Shown here piece after piece: positions 1-7,340 of a DNA stretch of 24,372 bases. Under the pieces are notes generated by a model, which was not told where the DNA came from, ran no database searches, and worked only from the letters and a program-made list of their open reading frames with translations. A program made the translations under genes and the position numbers. This DNA comes from Candidatus Cibiobacter qucibialis (GTDB taxonomy: Bacteria; Bacillota; Clostridia; Oscillospirales; Ruminococcaceae). The DNA lies in contig SAUS01000039.1 of NCBI GenBank assembly GCA_004000625.1, positions 1-24,372 of the forward strand, given 5' to 3'. Numbering within the stretch: position 1 is the first letter of the stretch; every line of letters begins with the position of its first letter.

Positions 1-55
1 GGCATCTGCCGCACCTCGCTCGCCGTATCGGCACTTAGAATTATGCGGTATTGCC
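1..55 (-). repeat. MITE-like element, partial copy cut by window start
   Basis: The first 55 bases are the distal end of the 172-bp element described at 7072-7243, in reverse orientation. They run from the CACCTCGCTCGCCGTATCGG segment to the terminal inverted repeat GAATTATGCGGTATTGCC. The other end lies outside the window, so the target duplication cannot be tested; the 4 bases after the end are TTTA. Confidence 0.9.
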
Positions 56-100
56 TTTATTCTCTATTCTTTCTTATTTGAGCGAAAGGTTGTTGTCGTT

Positions 101-814
101 TTGGGTAAGCAGATCAAAGCGGGCGAAAAACTGCCGTTTTTCAAATACGATACCCCGTACAGCGCGGCCAACAGTTTCCGCCAGCTTTTGGCGGAGCATG
201 CACCGCTGGTACTGGTGTTCATGAGCAACTTCGGCCACCCCATCACCCGCACCTTTGTGGGTCGGTATGCCGCCACCTATGACGAGCTGACCGGCGGCAG
301 CCTGGCGCTGGTGGTGCGTTCCCGCGCGGACCGCCTGGCCCGCAGCGTGGGGCCGGATACCCTGCCTTATCCTCTGCTGTGCGATGCGGACGGCGTTCTG
401 TATGACCTGCTGGATATTCCCACCCGCAGCGGAGCGCTGAGCACCTACAGCCTGGAAGCATGGCAGATCATGCGGGATGCCAAGCGCCGCGGCTATCACT
501 CGCCTGCCAACGGTCAGCAGCAGCTGCCGCTGACCCTGGTGCTGGACAAGGACGGCACGGTGCTGTTCAGCCATTACGGTGCCAGCCTGACCGATGTTCC
601 GGCGGACTGCGGTGCAGCCCAGTCCTTGTTGGAAGATCTGGACGTAGCCAAGCCGGTAGATGTGGACGATGCCGATGTGACCATCTATGCGGACCCCGGC
701 GCAGCGCCGGATATTCCCGGCCTGACTCCGCATGTACATGAATACGCCCAGCCGAACCTGGGTGAAACCGGCGTGTTCAGCGTGTTTGACGACGCCTATA
801 AAGACGAAGAGTAA
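101..814 (+). CDS. AhpC/TSA-like (thioredoxin-fold) protein lacking the active-site cysteines
   Basis: This 237-residue protein resembles peroxiredoxin-like AhpC/TSA proteins. An N-terminal strand segment (LPFFKYDT, residues 11-18) is followed by LVLVFMSNFGHPITR (36-50), then LLCDADGVLYDLL (92-104) and a late strand LPLTLVLDKDGTVLFSHYG (142-160), which is the usual thioredoxin-fold order. In family members of this type the segment after the first core strand reads FGCPxCR. Here it is FGHPITR, so both cysteines are replaced (His46, Thr49). Cys94 and Cys170 remain but are not at the catalytic site. The start is a TTG at 101, chosen because AAAGG lies at 85-89 and no in-frame ATG fits. Classical peroxidase activity is unlikely and the function is unknown. 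It is convergent with ilvD and shares a terminator with it. Confidence 0.75.
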   Translation: MGKQIKAGEKLPFFKYDTPYSAANSFRQLLAEHAPLVLVFMSNFGHPITRTFVGRYAATYDELTGGSLALVVRSRADRLARSVGPDTLPYPLLCDADGVLYDLLDIPTRSGALSTYSLEAWQIMRDAKRRGYHSPANGQQQLPLTLVLDKDGTVLFSHYGASLTDVPADCGAAQSLLEDLDVAKPVDVDDADVTIYADPGAAPDIPGLTPHVHEYAQPNLGETGVFSVFDDAYKDEE

Positions 815-826
815 GCAAAACAAAAC

Positions 827-877
827 CCGCGCCCCTTCCGCTGTGTTATACCACAGCTGGCAGGGGCGCGGATTTTT
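827..877. terminator. Bidirectional intrinsic terminator between the redoxin-like gene and ilvD
   Basis: The arms CCGCGCCCCT (827-836) and AGGGGCGCGG (862-871) form a perfect 10-bp stem, with an inner CTGTG/CACAG stem (841-845/852-856). A T-run follows on the plus strand (873-877). On the minus strand the stem is followed by the complement of the A-rich 817-825, so it can end both convergent genes. Confidence 0.85.
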
Positions 878-897
878 ATTGCTTTATAGGGTGTTGT

Positions 898-2556
898 TTA
901 CTGCATCACTGCGCCCAGGTTGGCGGAAGCCACCATGCGGGCGTAACGGGCCAGCCAGCCGGACTTGACGTTCGGCTCCGGCTGGACGTAAGCAGCCTTG
1001 CGGCGTGCCAGCTCTTCATCGCTGACGGCCAGATGGATGGATGCTTCGGGGATGTTGATCTCGATGGTATCTCCTTCTTCAATCAGGCCGATGGGGCCGC
1101 CGGAAGCAGCCTCCGGGCTGACATGGCCGATAGCAGCGCCGCGGGAAGCGCCGGAGAAGCGGCCGTCCGTGATCAGGGCCACGGTGGTGTCCAGCTTCAT
1201 ACCAGCCAGTGCGCTGGTGGGATTCAGCATCTCACGCATACCGGGGCCGCCCTTGGGGCCTTCGTAACGAATGACCACCACATCGCCGGGTACAATCTTG
1301 CCGTCATAGATGGCCTGGATGGCGGTTTCCTCGCTGTTAAACACGCGGGCCGGGCCGGAGTGGACCTGCATTTCCGGTGCAACGGCGCTGCGCTTGACCA
1401 CACAGCCGTCCGGGGCAATATTGCCCCACAAAATCTGCAGGCCGCCGGTCTTACTGTAGGGGTTCTCGATGGAGCGGATGGCCTTATCGTTCATGATGTG
1501 GGCACCGGCGATGTTCTCGCCCAGCGTTTTGCCGGTAACGGTGGGAACATCCAGATCCAGCAGCCCAGCCTTAGCCAGCTCTGCCTGCACAGCGGGAATG
1601 CCGCCAGCAGCGTACAGATCCGGCATGTGGGTGGGGCCTGCGGGAGCCAGGTGGCAGAGGTTCGGGGTCTTAGCGCTGATCTCGTTGAAGAGCTTCAGGT
1701 CAATGGGCACACCGGCTTCGTAAGCGATGGCCAGCAGGTGCAGCACCGTGTTGGTGGAGCAGCCCAGGGCCATATCGCAGGTCAGGGCGTTGCGGATGGA
1801 GCGTTCGTTGATGATCTGGCGGGCGGTCACATTGTTCTTGACCAGATCCATGATGGCCATACCGGCCTTTTTGCCCAGCTGCAAACGCTTGGAGTAAACC
1901 GCCGGGATGGTGCCGTTGCCGGGCAGGGCAATGCCGATGGCCTCGCACAGGCAGTTCATGCTGTTGGCGGTGTACATGCCGGAGCAGGAACCGCAGGACG
2001 GGCAGCAGTTGCAGGTGCAATCTTCCAGCTGGGCGTCATCGATCATGCCGGCCTTGTAAGCGCCGACGGCTTCAAACATTTTGGAAAGGCTGACTTCATC
2101 GCCGCCATAACTGCCAGCCAGCATGGGGCCGCCGGAACAGACAATGGCGGGCACATCCATGCGCACAGCGGCCATGACCATGCCGGGAACGATCTTATCG
2201 CAGTTGGGCACCAGAACCAGGCCGTCCAGTTGGTGGGCCATAAACATGGTCTCCACACTGTCGCAGATCAGCTCGCGGGAGGCGAGGGAGTACTTCATGC
2301 CGATATGGCCCATGGCAATGCCATCGCAAACGCCGATGGCCGGAACCAGCACCGGGGTGCCGCCCGCCATGCGGATGCCTGCCTTGACGGCATCGGCCAG
2401 CTTATCCAGGTTCATATGGCCGGGAACGATCTCACTGTAAGCCGAAACCACGCCGATCAGCGGGCGTTCCAGCTCTTCCGGGGTGTAGCCCAGGGCATAG
2501 AACAGGCTGCGGTTTGGGGCGCGCTCCGGGCCTTTTTTAACGTTATCACTTCTCAT
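898..2556 (-). CDS. ilvD: Dihydroxy-acid dehydratase
   Basis: 552 residues, the normal family length. It dehydrates 2,3-dihydroxy-isovalerate and 2,3-dihydroxy-3-methylvalerate to the keto acids of valine and isoleucine (EC 4.2.1.9), using an iron-sulfur cluster. Visible family signatures are GVCDGIAMGH near residue 75, PNCDKIVPGM at 117-126, the cysteine-rich CPSCGSCSGMYTANSMNC (185-202) and LITDGRFSGASRG near the C-terminus. The start is the ATG at 2556, preceded by AAGGAGAG at 8-nt spacing; the frame stays open further upstream, but no other start has a ribosome site. It follows ilvC on the same strand but 600 bp away, behind a repeat cluster. A weak promoter of its own may lie at 2617-2646. 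It shares a terminator at 827-877 with the convergent gene. Confidence 0.97.
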   Translation of the reverse strand: MRSDNVKKGPERAPNRSLFYALGYTPEELERPLIGVVSAYSEIVPGHMNLDKLADAVKAGIRMAGGTPVLVPAIGVCDGIAMGHIGMKYSLASRELICDSVETMFMAHQLDGLVLVPNCDKIVPGMVMAAVRMDVPAIVCSGGPMLAGSYGGDEVSLSKMFEAVGAYKAGMIDDAQLEDCTCNCCPSCGSCSGMYTANSMNCLCEAIGIALPGNGTIPAVYSKRLQLGKKAGMAIMDLVKNNVTARQIINERSIRNALTCDMALGCSTNTVLHLLAIAYEAGVPIDLKLFNEISAKTPNLCHLAPAGPTHMPDLYAAGGIPAVQAELAKAGLLDLDVPTVTGKTLGENIAGAHIMNDKAIRSIENPYSKTGGLQILWGNIAPDGCVVKRSAVAPEMQVHSGPARVFNSEETAIQAIYDGKIVPGDVVVIRYEGPKGGPGMREMLNPTSALAGMKLDTTVALITDGRFSGASRGAAIGHVSPEAASGGPIGLIEEGDTIEINIPEASIHLAVSDEELARRKAAYVQPEPNVKSGWLARYARMVASANLGAVMQ

Positions 2557-2616
2557 ATTTTTCTCTCCTTTGCAGCGGGAAAAGGGTATGGTTCTTTTCA
2601 GGGGTGATCTTTGCTG

Positions 2617-2646
2617 TTTATAGTATCGCACAAATACCAGAAACAA
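2617..2646 (-). promoter_or_regulatory. Possible weak promoter for ilvD
   Basis: Reading the minus strand, TTGTTT (2646-2641) is followed after 18 nt by TATAAA (2622-2617), or after 15 nt by TACTAT. It lies 60-90 nt upstream of ilvD. The match is imperfect, and ilvD could instead be read from the ilvB promoter through the repeat cluster. Confidence 0.35.
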
Positions 2647-2747
2647 GCAAATAAATTCATGTCCCGGAACGGTCGCTACGCCCGCAGGCACGTTTCGGAG
2701 GCCCGCAGGGCAGCACCCCGGCTCTTAGGCTGGAGATAGACCGTTCT
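2641..2747. repeat. GGAACGGTC repeat, copy 1, with inserted apex
   Basis: The segment AAACAAGCAAATAAATTCAT followed by GTCCCGGAACGGTC (2641-2674) is an imperfect direct copy of 2913-2945. The arm GGAACGGTC (2666-2674) finds its partner GACCGTTCT only at about 2738-2747, so about 64 bp separate the arms. In copy 2 they are 2 bp apart. Confidence 0.6.
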
Positions 2748-2775
2748 CTATAAATAAATTTTAGTTATCTCGCGA

Positions 2776-2898
2776 GGAACCACCCCTCAGGCCGCTTCGC
2801 GTCCAGCTCCCCTCCAGGGGAGCCAATATCCTGCCTTAGGTCGTGCTTGGCTCCCCTTTGAGGGGAGCTGTCTGCAACGCAGACTGAGGGGTGGTTCC
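2776..2898. repeat. 123-bp palindromic repeat (GGAACCACCCCTCAG ends)
   Basis: The ends GGAACCACCCCTCAG (2776-2790) and CTGAGGGGTGGTTCC (2884-2898) are perfect inverted repeats. Inside are two local hairpins, CTCCCC-TCCA-GGGGAG and CTCCCCT-TTG-AGGGGAG, themselves in inverted order, giving a cruciform-capable structure. It has no coding potential. The type looks familiar from gut Clostridia intergenic regions, but I cannot check copy number. Confidence 0.8.
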
Positions 2899-2912
2899 CC
2901 GCGCAGAGCCTG

Positions 2913-2956
2913 AAACTAGCAATAGATTCATGTTTCGGAACGGTCAAGACCGTTCC
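2913..2956. repeat. GGAACGGTC repeat, copy 2, compact form
   Basis: A second copy of the 2641 repeat, ending in the near-perfect palindrome GGAACGGTC-AA-GACCGTTCC (2937-2956). Copies 1 and 2 flank the 123-bp palindrome as direct repeats. Confidence 0.65.
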
Positions 2957-2984
2957 CTGCAAATCGGGCTTATGGTATGCAGCT

Positions 2985-3018
2985 GCCCCCGTAGGGGGCG
3001 CACATCGTGCGCCCGCGG
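2985..3018 (+). repeat. Double-hairpin repeat (GGGCGCAC-ATC-GTGCGCCC)
   Basis: Two overlapping hairpins are seen: GCCCCC-GTA-GGGGGC (2985-2999) and GGGCGCAC-ATC-GTGCGCCC (2996-3014), followed by GCGG. A second copy of the latter with its flanks lies inverted at 13001-13028. It is a short interspersed repeat. Confidence 0.7.
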
Positions 3019-3050
3019 CCTTAACATGACAGTCACACCAAACAAACACA

Positions 3051-3105
3051 GGGCGGCCATGCCCCGGAACATCCGGTTTCCCGGCTGCCAGAGGGCTGGC
3101 CGCCC
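3051..3105 (-). terminator. Possible terminator downstream of ilvC
   Basis: GGGCGGCCA (3051-3059) pairs with TGGCCGCCC (3097-3105) around a 37-nt loop that can fold further. On the minus strand the stem is followed by the U-rich TGTGTTTGTTTGG. It would end the ilvBNC message about 55 nt after ilvC, but the U-tract is interrupted, so read-through into ilvD is possible. Confidence 0.45.
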
Positions 3106-3160
3106 CATGTTTATGCCCGCAGATGCAGGCCAAATATTACGTCAGATGTCCGGAATTCGA

Positions 3161-4180
3161 TTACTTCTTCATCCAGCTCATCATGCCGCGCAGTTCCTTG
3201 CCGACCTTTTCGATCAGGTGCTCGGACTGCATACGGCGCTGTGCCAGGAAGTGGACCTTGCGGCCGCCCTTCGGGCTCATCTCGGTCAGGAACTCGGAAG
3301 CGAAGGTGCCATCCTGGATCTCGGTCAGGACCTTCTTCATCTCCTTGCGGGTTTCCTCGGTGATCAGGCGCTTGCCGGTGCGGTAGTCGCCGTATTCAGC
3401 GGTGTTGGAGATGGAGTAGCGCATCTTGTCAAAGCCGCCCTCGTTGATCAGGTCAACGATCAGCTTCATCTCGTGGCAGGTCTCGAAGTAAGCCATTTCC
3501 GGTGCGTAGCCAGCTTCCACCAGGGTGTCAAAGCCAGCATGGATCAGCTCGCAAACACCGCCGCAGAGCACAGCCTGCTCGCCGAATAGGTCGGTCTCGG
3601 TTTCCTCCTTGAAGGTGGTCTCCAGGATGCCTGCACGGCCGGCACCGATGCCGGAAGCGTATGCCAGGGCGATCTCCTTTGCCTTGCCGGTGTAATCCTG
3701 CTCTACGCAGATCAGGGACGGGCAGCCTTCGCCTTCAGTGTACAGGCGGCGGACAATGTGGCCGGGGCCCTTGGGAGCGATCATGATAACGTCAACATTT
3801 TTCGGGGCAACAATGGTCTTGAAATGGATGTTGAAGCCGTGTGCAAAAGCCAGTGCCTTGCCCTCGGTCATGTAGGGGGCAACCTGGCTGTTGTAGATGT
3901 CAGCGCACAGTTCATCGGGAACCAGCATCATAACAACATCGCCGGCCTTGGCAGCCTCTTCAACTTCCATCACCTTAAAGTTTTCATGGGTTGCAGCAAA
4001 CTCGGATGCCTTTTCCCAGTGGGCAGAGCCCTTGCGCAGGCCGACAACAACGTTCACGCCGCTTTCAGCCAGGTTTTCGGAATGGGCATGGCCCTGGGAG
4101 CCAAAGCCGATAACAGCAACGGTCTTGCCGTCAAGCACGCCGAGGTTGCAGTCGGAATCATAATACTTTTTGATTGCCAT
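3161..4180 (-). CDS. ilvC: Ketol-acid reductoisomerase (NADP+), class I
   Basis: 339 residues, the class I length. It isomerises and reduces acetolactate or acetohydroxybutyrate to the dihydroxy acids (EC 1.1.1.86), using NADPH and Mg2+. The Rossmann loop GFGSQGHAHSENL is at 25-37. Arg49 and Ser52 in the following GLRKGS segment suggest NADPH preference. The knotted C-terminal domain shows the metal-site segment TDLFGEQAVLCGG and later ISNTAEYGD. The ATG at 4180 has AAAGGAG at normal spacing. It lies 128 nt after ilvN on the same strand and is probably co-transcribed from the T-box-controlled promoter. The next gene in the same direction, ilvD, uses its product. Confidence 0.98.
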   Translation of the reverse strand: MAIKKYYDSDCNLGVLDGKTVAVIGFGSQGHAHSENLAESGVNVVVGLRKGSAHWEKASEFAATHENFKVMEVEEAAKAGDVVMMLVPDELCADIYNSQVAPYMTEGKALAFAHGFNIHFKTIVAPKNVDVIMIAPKGPGHIVRRLYTEGEGCPSLICVEQDYTGKAKEIALAYASGIGAGRAGILETTFKEETETDLFGEQAVLCGGVCELIHAGFDTLVEAGYAPEMAYFETCHEMKLIVDLINEGGFDKMRYSISNTAEYGDYRTGKRLITEETRKEMKKVLTEIQDGTFASEFLTEMSPKGGRKVHFLAQRRMQSEHLIEKVGKELRGMMSWMKK

Positions 4181-4308
4181 GATAATTTCTCCTTTGTTTT
4201 GTTTGTATGGTTTGTAAAAATAAAAACGTATCTATCTTCAACCCGCCGCCGGGGATTCCTGAAAGGGCCGCGGGCCAAATGCAAGTTCGTTGAACCGCAA
4301 AAGCTGCT

Positions 4309-4917
4309 TTATTCTTCGTCCTGCGGGCAGTGGGTGCCGGGCAGCGGCAGCTGAGCGGCGCGTACTTCCTGCGGGGGCTTTTGCATGTGGGGATGCTTGC
4401 CGCCGCGCTCCAGCGCGGTAATGCCGGTGCGGCACAGTTCCAGGATATCGTATCCGCTGAACATTTTCAGGAAGGCGTTGATTTTTTCCGGGCGGCCGGT
4501 CAGTTCAAACACCATAGAGTCCGGCGAAAGATCAATGATCTTGGATTTATAGATCGTAGCGATTTCCCGCATTTCGGCACGCTCGGCGGTATTGCAGGCC
4601 ACTTTCAGCAGCAGCAGTTCCCTCTGCAGGCTCTTATCCGGGGTCAGTTCAAATACCTGGCGGGTCACTTCCAGCCGCTCGGTCTGTAAAATCAGCTGGC
4701 TGATGGCGGCATCGTCGCCATGCAGGGTAACGGTAATGCGGCTGACCGCCGGGTCGTTGGTGGCGGAAACCGTCAGGCTGTCAATGTTGAAGCCGCGGCG
4801 GCAGAACAGGCTGGACACGCGCGCCAAAACACCGTTATGGTTATCCACCAGCAGACTGATGACCCGCCGGGGTGCCTCTGTTGCGGCAACTTTGTTCGGA
4901 TTTTGATTTTGCTGCAT
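4309..4917 (-). CDS. ilvN: Acetolactate synthase small (regulatory) subunit
   Basis: 202 residues. The ACT domain (about 17-95: RRVISLLVDNHNGVLARVSSLF, read as RRVISLLVDN then HNGVLARVSSLF) binds valine for feedback control in this family. The small-subunit C-terminal domain follows (LLLLKVACNTAERAEMREIA at 101-120, VFELTGRPEKINAFL at 136-150, RTGITALERG at 163-172). Family members usually stop about here at 160-170 residues. This one has about 17 extra residues at the N-terminus and a 30-residue Pro/Gln-containing tail (173-202) with no recognised motif. The start at 4917 has GGAGG placed directly after the ilvB stop codon, so translation is probably coupled. Its partner is the ilvB product. 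Confidence 0.95.
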   Translation of the reverse strand: MQQNQNPNKVAATEAPRRVISLLVDNHNGVLARVSSLFCRRGFNIDSLTVSATNDPAVSRITVTLHGDDAAISQLILQTERLEVTRQVFELTPDKSLQRELLLLKVACNTAERAEMREIATIYKSKIIDLSPDSMVFELTGRPEKINAFLKMFSGYDILELCRTGITALERGGKHPHMQKPPQEVRAAQLPLPGTHCPQDEE

Positions 4918-4931
4918 TGCGTGCTGCCTCC

Positions 4932-6596
4932 TTACTCCATGATGATATCGTTGATATCGCCGCCGCCGGGGATCATCGGCAGAACCTTTTCATCCTTGCC
5001 GATGCGGCAGTCGATCCAGGAAGGACCTTTCTGCTTCATGGCGTCGGCGAACGCTGCCTTGAACTCGGCAATATTGGTAGCACGATACCCCTTTGCGCCA
5101 AACGCTTCAGCCAGCTTTACAAAGTCGGTGCGGCGCTGGGGATCGGTGTTGGAATAGCGCTTGCCGTAAAAGCTGGTCTGCCACTGGCGCACCATGCCAA
5201 GCACCTGGTTATCAAAAATAACAGTGATGATGGGCAGTTCATAGCTGACGGCGGTGCAGCCTTCGTTCAGGTTCATGTGGAAGGAACCGTCGCCGGTCAG
5301 CATGACCACGCGGTGGTCATTGCCCAGGGCAACCTGTGCGCCAATGGCCGCGCCGTAGCCAAAGCCCATGGTACCCAGGCCGCCGCTGGTCAAAAAGCCG
5401 CGGCTCTTGGTGTGGTGCAGGTACTGGGCAGCCCACATCTGGTGCTGGCCGACATCCGTTACATACACGGCCTCGGGGCCGGCCTGCTCACAGATCTCGT
5501 TGATGATCTGGTGGGGTTTCAGCTCGGTGAAGCTGTCCTTCGGGTGGTAGTCATTGCGCTGCCATTCACGGATCTGCTCCATCCAGATCTTATGTTCGGT
5601 CTTTTCGACATACGGCAGGATGGCTTGCAGGATATAGGAAGCATCGCCTGCCAGTGCCAGATCCACATCCACATTCTTGCCCAATTCACTGGGGTCAATA
5701 TCGATCTGGATGATTTTTGCCTTGCTGGCAAACTTATTCGGGTTCAGCGCCACACGGTCCGAGAAGCGGGCGCCGACGGCAATGACCAGATCAGCTTCCG
5801 AAATAGCCTTGTTGGCGGCATAGCAGCCGTGCATTCCCAGCATACCCAGGTTGTGCGGCTCGCCATAGCCCAGCACGCCGGCGGCCATCAGGGTGTGGGT
5901 GGCGGGCATACCGGTCTTTTCCAGCAGGTCACGCAGGGGCTGGCAGCCCGCCGCACTGCGCACGCCGCCGCCAAAGTAGACGATCGGGCGTTCCGATTCA
6001 TTGATGAGCCGTGCGGCTTCCTTGACCTCTTCCTCATTATAGCGGGTCACGGTTCGGATCAGCTCCGGCTCTTTGTGGGTGAACTCGCAGGAGTTCGCGG
6101 TGACATCCTTGGGAATATCCACCAGCACGGGGCCCTTACGGCCGGACTGTGCAATGCGGAAGGCTGCCCGCATGGTGTCGGCCAGGTCTTCGACCTTGCG
6201 CACGGTGAAGTTGTGCTTGGTGATGGGCATCGTGATGCCCTCAATGTAAGCTTCCTGGAAGCTGTCCCGGCCCAGCAGGCTGGTGGCAACGTTTCCGGTA
6301 AAGGCAACCATCGGCACGCTGTCCATATAAGCGGTGGCGATGCCGGTGACCAGGTTGGTGGCGCCCGGACCGCTGGTGGCCAGCACCACACCGGTGCGGC
6401 CCGTTGCGCGGGCGTAACCGTCTGCCGCATGGGAAGCGCCCTGCTCGTGGGCGGTCAGGATATGGCGGATGCGGTCAGAGTTTTTATATAGTTCGTCGTA
6501 CAGGTTCAGAACTGCGCCGCCGGGATAGCCAAAAATTGTATCGACCCCCTGCTCCGCGAGCACTTCGACAAAAATCTGCGAACCATTCAGAATCAT
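4932..6596 (-). CDS. ilvB: Acetolactate synthase large (catalytic) subunit
   Basis: 554 residues. It condenses two pyruvates to acetolactate, or pyruvate with 2-oxobutyrate to acetohydroxybutyrate (EC 2.2.1.6), with thiamine diphosphate, Mg2+ and FAD. Seen in order: the N-terminal ThDP domain with FGYPGGAVLNLYDEL (22-36) and catalytic Glu51 in AHEQGASHAADGYARATG; the central domain with RPIVYFGGGV (203-212) and IDIDPSELGKNVDVDL (298-313); the C-terminal ThDP domain with GDGSFHMNLNE (435-445) and FDNQVLGMVRQWQ (461-473). Pairing with ilvN supports the anabolic enzyme rather than a catabolic AlsS. The ATG at 6596 has AAAGGAG upstream. It is the first gene after the T-box leader, and ilvN starts 14 nt after its stop. 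Confidence 0.98.
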   Translation of the reverse strand: MILNGSQIFVEVLAEQGVDTIFGYPGGAVLNLYDELYKNSDRIRHILTAHEQGASHAADGYARATGRTGVVLATSGPGATNLVTGIATAYMDSVPMVAFTGNVATSLLGRDSFQEAYIEGITMPITKHNFTVRKVEDLADTMRAAFRIAQSGRKGPVLVDIPKDVTANSCEFTHKEPELIRTVTRYNEEEVKEAARLINESERPIVYFGGGVRSAAGCQPLRDLLEKTGMPATHTLMAAGVLGYGEPHNLGMLGMHGCYAANKAISEADLVIAVGARFSDRVALNPNKFASKAKIIQIDIDPSELGKNVDVDLALAGDASYILQAILPYVEKTEHKIWMEQIREWQRNDYHPKDSFTELKPHQIINEICEQAGPEAVYVTDVGQHQMWAAQYLHHTKSRGFLTSGGLGTMGFGYGAAIGAQVALGNDHRVVMLTGDGSFHMNLNEGCTAVSYELPIITVIFDNQVLGMVRQWQTSFYGKRYSNTDPQRRTDFVKLAEAFGAKGYRATNIAEFKAAFADAMKQKGPSWIDCRIGKDEKVLPMIPGGGDINDIIME

Positions 6597-6659
6597 TGAA
6601 AAAACTCCTTTCCGTTTCTTAAAACAACCCCTATGCGGCAGCCTCTATCCACCGCGTTT

Positions 6660-6972
6660 GAGTAACAAAAAAGCCCCTGCCGCTTGCAGCACGGAATGCC
6701 AAACGGCTTCCGTTTTCACAAGAGACAAAGGCGTAAAGCTCTCTGCGGTACCACTCTTAATTGGTATAGTACTATACCCACTCAACAGGCTTCCAACAAA
6801 GCCCTGTGCTGTAACGGGCACCCCCGGAACCGCCTATTCACCTTGCTTTCGGCAGAACTGCTCCGGAACCAGTTCGCGGCGTACCTGCCCGCTGCCTTGC
6901 ACCAACCGGCAGCTCTCTGGGGGCGGCAAAAGCCGTTACTAACTTTCCTTCGACACATTTGATTTAGCTATG
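6660..6972 (-). promoter_or_regulatory. T-box leader of the ilv operon, probable leucine (CUG) specifier
   Basis: Read on the minus strand. The 5' part has the AGTAA and AGAGAG elements and the GGTGCAA motif typical of T-box stem I. The stem I segment GCGAACTGGTTCCGGAGC matches the usual layout GAA-specifier-NNN-CCGGAG, putting CUG (Leu) at 6872-6870. The T-box core AAGAGTGGTACCGC is at 6758-6745. The terminator follows: GCCTTTGTC (6732-6724) pairs with GGCAGGGGC (6681-6673) over nine pairs with some G-U, enclosing an ACGGAAGCC/GGCATTCCGT hairpin, then six Us (6672-6667). Known T-boxes of this kind read uncharged tRNA and let ilv transcription continue when that amino acid is scarce. The class is certain; the specifier codon was assigned by motif spacing only. 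Confidence 0.9.
6667..6732 (-). terminator. T-box-controlled intrinsic terminator before ilvB
   Basis: A nine-pair stem, GCCTTTGTC (6732-6724) with GGCAGGGGC (6681-6673), followed by TTTTTT (6672-6667), ends about 70 nt before the ilvB start. It is mutually exclusive with the antiterminator formed by the T-box core just upstream. Confidence 0.85.
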
Positions 6973-6978
6973 TGGTTG

Positions 6979-7007
6979 ATTGTACCGCAATTTTTTGCCT
7001 TTGTCAA
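6979..7007 (-). promoter_or_regulatory. Sigma-A promoter of the ilvBNC(D) operon
   Basis: On the minus strand, TTGACA (7007-7002), a 17-nt spacer and TACAAT (6984-6979) form a near-consensus vegetative promoter. The predicted transcript start near 6972 fits the 5' end of the T-box leader. Confidence 0.9.
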
Positions 7008-7071
7008 CACAAAAACAACAAATTACACAAATAGAGAATTTAGCAGGCTAAAGTCCTGCGTTCTTTCGTAA

Positions 7072-7243
7072 GGCAATACCGCATAATTCTAAGTGCCGAT
7101 ACGGCGAGCGAGGTGCGGCAGCTGCTAAGCCAAAAGCGCAGATAATACTTTGTGTATTATCGAGTATTTTGGCAACGCAGATGCCGTGCCGCAGCCGCCG
7201 GAGCGGTGCTTAAGCCGTAAGGCGGGAATTGTGCGGTATTGCC
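7072..7243 (+). mobile_element. MITE-like element, full 172-bp copy A (reference orientation)
   Basis: The terminal inverted repeats are GGCAATACCGCATAATTC and GAATTGTGCGGTATTGCC reading inward to outward (one mismatch). The exact 4-bp flank GTAA occurs on both sides (7068-7071, 7244-7247), a target duplication. The interior is quasi-palindromic: TGCGGCA pairs with TGCCGCA, CCAAAA with TTTTGG, and the apex ATAATAC...GTATTAT caps it. It has no coding capacity, so any movement needs a transposase in trans. It differs from copy 8535-8706 at three positions only. Confidence 0.92.
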
Positions 7244-7267
7244 GTAAATACAAGGTCATTTTGTCAC

Positions 7268-7296
7268 TTGCACCACAGCGGCAAAAAAGCTATACT
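7268..7296 (+). promoter_or_regulatory. Promoter of the DUF815-type ATPase gene
   Basis: TTGCAC (7268-7273), a 17-nt spacer and TATACT (7291-7296) lie 45 nt before the start codon and 25 nt beyond the end of the MITE copy. Confidence 0.7.
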
Positions 7297-7340
7297 GAGT
7301 AAACAGAGCAAGCATTTTTGCACTCCTGGAGGAATTGGGA

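Noticed and set aside
2557..2691. In-frame N-terminal extension of ilvD by 45 codons.
   Set aside because: The ATG at 2556 has a strong ribosome site and matches the family N-terminus; the extension runs through the promoter-like region.
6658..6962. Small open frames on the plus strand in the region upstream of ilvB.
   Set aside because: They overlap the T-box leader, whose RNA motifs explain the sequence; no ribosome site or family match.
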